This document shows, one piece after another, positions 62,845-64,000 of a DNA stretch of 64,000 nucleotides. The position numbers were made by a program, and so were the translations under genes. The stretch is taken from assembly GCF_040515995.1 (NCBI RefSeq), contig NZ_CP159485.1, positions 1,426,001-1,490,000 of the forward strand, written 5' to 3'. This DNA is from Proteinivorax hydrogeniformans. Its GTDB lineage: Bacteria; Bacillota; Proteinivoracia; Proteinivoracales; Proteinivoracaceae. A model generated the notes under the pieces. The model was not told the DNA's origin and searched no databases. It saw nothing but the letters and a program-made list of their open reading frames with translations. The stretch's first letter is position 1. Every line of letters begins with the position of its first letter.

Positions 62845-63624
62845 TTAACCGCCTAAAATATATAAAAATTGAGTGATATTTTCTAGCAGGTTAGTAAATA
62901 AATTAGCAACAACATTTATATAAAAAGGGAATACTAAAATTAAAGCTAAAAAACCCACTATAATTTTCAATGGAATACCTACAACGAAAACATTAATCTG
63001 CGGGACCGTTCTTGCAACCATTCCCAACCCTATATTTACACAAAATAATGTACCGATAATTGGAAGTCCAACCTGAAGACCAGTCCAAAACATTCCGGTA
63101 AATAAATTAAATATAAAAGGATATAATCCTTCAACAAACTCTACCTGACCTAATGGCATAACTTCTATGCTCTTAAAAAGACCGGCAATTAACATATGAT
63201 GACCGTCTATATGTAAAAATAGTAGGAGAGCTAATGTATATTTAAAGTTTCCAACTAAAGGTATTTGGTTACCATACTGAGGGTCTATTACATTTGCAAG
63301 TCCAAGCCCCATTTGCACATCTATAAACTGCCCTGCAAACTGTAAAGAAGAAAAAATTAAAATACTTATATAACCAATGATTAAACCGATTAGAAGTTCT
63401 TTTGTGGCCAGTAGAAATAATGCAATTCCTGCTTCTTCTAGGGATATCCCTGCATTTTGGCCTGGTAACATAATAATACTACAAAAAAAAGCAAAACCTA
63501 CCTTTAAAATAGTAGGAGTATTTCTTGCTCCAAAAATTGGGGTTCCCAAAAATAGGCCGCTGAACCTAACGAGAAGCAACAGAAAAGTAATAAACCTTTC
63601 ATCAATAAGTTGTAAAATCTCCAT
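62845..63624 (-). CDS. fliR: Flagellar export protein FliR
   Basis: 259 residues with about six membrane segments: LLLVRFSGLFLGTPIFGARN near the start (block 16-35 in part) and QMGLGLANVIDPQYGNQIPL. Part of the FliPQR export channel. Start at ATG 63624, 3 bases before fliQ ends its stop. Confidence 0.95.
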   Translation of the reverse strand: MEILQLIDERFITFLLLLVRFSGLFLGTPIFGARNTPTILKVGFAFFCSIIMLPGQNAGISLEEAGIALFLLATKELLIGLIIGYISILIFSSLQFAGQFIDVQMGLGLANVIDPQYGNQIPLVGNFKYTLALLLFLHIDGHHMLIAGLFKSIEVMPLGQVEFVEGLYPFIFNLFTGMFWTGLQVGLPIIGTLFCVNIGLGMVARTVPQINVFVVGIPLKIIVGFLALILVFPFYINVVANLFTNLLENITQFLYILGG

Positions 63625-63626
63625 AT

Positions 63627-63899
63627 TTACTGCCCCACAATGGTTGGAATTGTACTAAACATTTCAACTGCATACTCTACTAGAAGGTTTAACATCCATG
63701 GCCCAAATATCAAGATAGCCATAAGGACTGCTACTATTTTAGGTATAAATGCAAGAGTTTGCTCCTGTATTTGGGTGGTAGCTTGAAAAATACTTACAGT
63801 TAAGCCGACAAGCAAAGCTAAACCTAGCATAGGAGCTGCTACAAGTAAAATCATGATAAGTGCTTCGCGACCTAAATCAATAACTAACTCTGGTCCCAA
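63627..63899 (-). CDS. fliQ: Flagellar export protein FliQ
   Basis: 90 residues, the family size, two membrane segments (about 12-40 and 50-75): LALLVGLTVSIFQATTQIQEQTL is the diagnostic stretch (in part). The start is TTG 63899 with AAAGGAG upstream. FliQ packs with FliP and FliR in the gate. Confidence 0.93.
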   Translation of the reverse strand: MGPELVIDLGREALIMILLVAAPMLGLALLVGLTVSIFQATTQIQEQTLAFIPKIVAVLMAILIFGPWMLNLLVEYAVEMFSTIPTIVGQ

Positions 63900-63913
63900 T
63901 TATTTCAACTCCT

Positions 63914-64000
63914 TTAAAAACTATGAAGTAAAGAATTTATAACAAGATTCCACCCATCAGCTAAAACAAATAGTAAAACTTTAAAAGGCAGAGAAATCAT
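63914..64000 (-). CDS. fliP: Flagellar export protein FliP, C-terminal end (cut by window edge)
   Basis: The last 28 codons up to the TAA at 63916-63914 read MISLPFKVLLFVLADGW and on to LLHSF, which matches the strictly conserved C terminus of FliP (MISLPFKLLLFVL-DGW). The N-terminal part lies outside the window. FliQ follows directly. Confidence 0.9.
   Translation of the reverse strand: MISLPFKVLLFVLADGWNLVINSLLHSF

Noticed and set aside
400-63658. Many plus-strand open frames of 60-170 codons
   Set aside because: All lie opposite clear minus-strand genes, have no consistent SD and no recognisable motifs. They are antisense shadows.
1-64000. CRISPR arrays, insertion sequences, prophage, tRNA or rRNA genes
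   Set aside because: No regularly spaced repeats, transposase or integrase motifs, or tRNA/rRNA sequences were seen.

Overview
The window is a gene-dense, A+T-rich stretch of chromosome from a low-GC Firmicute, most likely a motile, endospore-forming member of the Clostridia. The main evidence is the spore genes (dipicolinate synthase dpaA/dpaB behind a sigma-K-type promoter, a YlmC/YmxH gene, a Spo0E-like gene), PolC-type replicase, a T-box leader, RNase J, and the Bacillus/Clostridia flagellar-chemotaxis order with sigD, swrB-like, cheC and cheD. An Anaerobranca/Proteinivorax-like or related anaerobe would fit, but the genus is a guess. All 68 coding regions I support lie on the minus strand, so transcription runs from base 64000 towards base 1. 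There are no rRNA or tRNA genes, no insertion sequences, no CRISPR arrays, and no gap over 300 bases.

Layout in transcription order. 64000-49733: the distal part of a flagellar/chemotaxis operon (fliP end, fliQ, fliR, flhB, flhA, flhF, flhG, a PilZ protein, cheA, cheW, cheC, cheD, sigD, fapA, then four small accessory genes, among them a swrB-like gene and a lone MltG-type domain). 49720-46597: rpsB-tsf with its own promoter and structured leader, then pyrH-frr and a tiny unknown gene. 46463-39112: lipid and isoprenoid genes (uppS, cdsA, dxr, rseP, ispG), then proS behind a proline T-box, and a small glycosyltransferase. 39076-34175: mgtC-like gene and polC. 34169-26761: the rimP-nusA-ylxR-ylxQ-infB-rbfA-nrnA-truB-ribF operon, with a promoter and a probable attenuator in its leader. 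26754-24157: rpsO and pnp. 24062-18264: a YlxY-like deacetylase relative and the sporulation segment (spo0E-like, ylmC/ymxH, a YflT-type glycine-zipper protein, dpaA-dpaB-lysC-dapA). 18205-15249: RNase J, a TepA/ClpP-like protease and a YlzJ-like protein. 15092-11930: uppP-ftsK. 11888-6251: a GntR/HutC regulator and a BMP-type nucleoside ABC transporter. 6151-4458: a DUF3388/YmfK-like gene and rodZ. 4439-2483: rimO-pgsA. 2435-387: a pair made of a short membrane protein and an FtsH-like protease. 189-1: the start of cinA.

Most of this matches the conserved Bacillus/Clostridia order around pnp, spoVF, spoIIIE, pgsA and cinA, so the window is largely core genome. I did not find an obviously new multi-gene system. 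The best candidates for undescribed biology are small: (1) an FtsH-type protease without its usual extracytoplasmic domain, overlapped by a gene for a separate membrane-anchored extracytoplasmic protein; (2) a hairpin that looks like both the terminator of ylmC and the lid on the ribosome-binding site of the next gene; (3) a leader hairpin in the nusA operon with the weak U-tract expected of NusA-dependent attenuation; (4) the four small uncharacterised flagellar-operon genes; (5) two unlisted tiny genes (57 and 58 codons). No searches or folding programs could be run. Identifications rest on motifs, length and gene order.
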